From Chloroflexota bacterium (GTDB lineage: Bacteria; Chloroflexota; Limnocylindria; P2-11E): a DNA stretch of 64,000 nucleotides. Of this stretch, positions 63,887 to 64,000 are shown piece after piece (positions within the stretch are counted from its first letter, which is position 1; the number at the start of each line of letters is the position of its first letter). The notes under the pieces are model-generated. The model made no database searches. It was not told the DNA's origin and saw only the letters and a program-made list of their open reading frames with translations. Location of the stretch: assembly GCA_027310565.1 (NCBI GenBank), contig DAIDAP010000037.1, positions 1 to 64,000 on the forward strand. Reading direction: 5' to 3'. A program made the position numbers and the translations under genes.

Positions 63887-64000
63887 CCAGCTCCTCCTCA
63901 TCGGCGAGAGCGGACTCGGCCTCGACTTCGGCGACGAGATCGTGGCGGATCTCCGCCTCGGACTCGTCGACGACCGGCGCCTCGACCGCCGGCGCGGCCT
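63834..64000 (-). CDS. nusA: Transcription factor NusA, C-terminal tail (5' part outside window)
   Basis: The minus frame at the right edge reads an acidic, Ala/Glu-rich stretch (ESEAEIRHDLVAEVEAESAL, ADEEELDEEDRALLGG) ending in KKKRDRR and a TAG stop. The sequence alone is not diagnostic; the assignment rests on the invariable nusA-ylxR-infB order and on acidic NusA tails in related genomes. Confidence 0.65.
   Translation of the reverse strand, partial: AAPAVEAPVVDESEAEIRHDLVAEVEAESALADEEELDEEDRALLGGKKKRDRR

Overview
The window is a very GC-rich bacterial chromosome segment (third codon positions almost all G or C, many GTG starts, dense operons with 1-4 base overlaps). The housekeeping genes carry bacterial signatures typical of Gram-positive-like or Chloroflexota-like lineages: a short EF-Ts, RNase Y plus RNase J, YmdB, PduO-type cobalamin adenosyltransferase, and ymdB/PHP/MoxR-DUF58-DUF4129 gene sets. 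My best guess is a high-GC Chloroflexota-like bacterium (Limnocylindria or Dormibacter type); this is inference from gene content and style, not a phylogeny.

Layout. 1-5724 (+): translation and envelope-lipid operon rpsB(partial)-tsf-pyrH-frr-uppS-cdsA-dxr-rseP. 5725-12650: an accessory insert that separates rseP from ispG, with two large unknown proteins (968 aa and a 772 aa GH25-like/DUF1906-like protein), a decayed amidohydrolase, a beheaded PIN-domain toxin and a short DUF402-like remnant. 12676-13878: ispG. 13853-17322: second accessory block (pentapeptide-like protein, broken vapBC, MFS pump, DinB-like protein). 17452-21174 (+): proS-ruvB-DUF2905-MIP18-membrane protein, ending in a 177 bp MITE. 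21367-22751 (-): aminoglycoside phosphotransferase-like kinase and cobalamin adenosyltransferase. 22825-24571 (+): a 52 aa basic protein, recA, recX. 24647-25894 (-): MFS. 26098-37110 (+): rny, secreted metalloprotease-like lipoprotein, ymdB, PHP, membrane protein, moxR-DUF58-DUF4129, miaA, hflX. 37107-38782: redox cluster (sulfurtransferase, thioredoxin-fold protein, and an AhpD-like protein with an in-frame TGA exactly at the second Cys of its CxxC motif). 38904-40733: tyrosine recombinase and a short-chain dehydrogenase. 40800-64000 (-): one long leftward series, nusA(partial)-ylxR-infB-rbfA-nrnA-truB-GT-ribF, rpsO-pnp-GT2-methyltransferase-udg-rnj, ftsK-rodZ-pgsA-pncC-hom-lysC-asd-MFS-membrane protein.

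How the genes fit together. uppS, dxr, ispG and cdsA feed isoprenoid carrier and phospholipid synthesis. tsf, frr, infB, rbfA, truB, rpsO, proS, miaA and hflX serve translation and ribosome biogenesis. rny, rnj, pnp, nrnA, ymdB and possibly PHP are RNA turnover. recA, recX, ruvB, udg and the Xer-like recombinase handle DNA. hom-lysC-asd is the aspartate pathway trunk.

Strongest unusual signals: (1) the probable selenoprotein at 38318; (2) four genes (uppS, miaA, an MFS transporter, a GT2) whose conserved N-terminus can only be kept by a non-ATG/GTG/TTG start, three of them in a 4-base overlap with the upstream stop codon; (3) a recurring leaderless-promoter module, a -10-like hexamer exactly six bases before a GTG start; (4) a MITE sitting in, and regenerating, a stop codon; (5) the insertion that breaks the conserved rseP-ispG order. 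No tRNA, rRNA or CRISPR array was seen.
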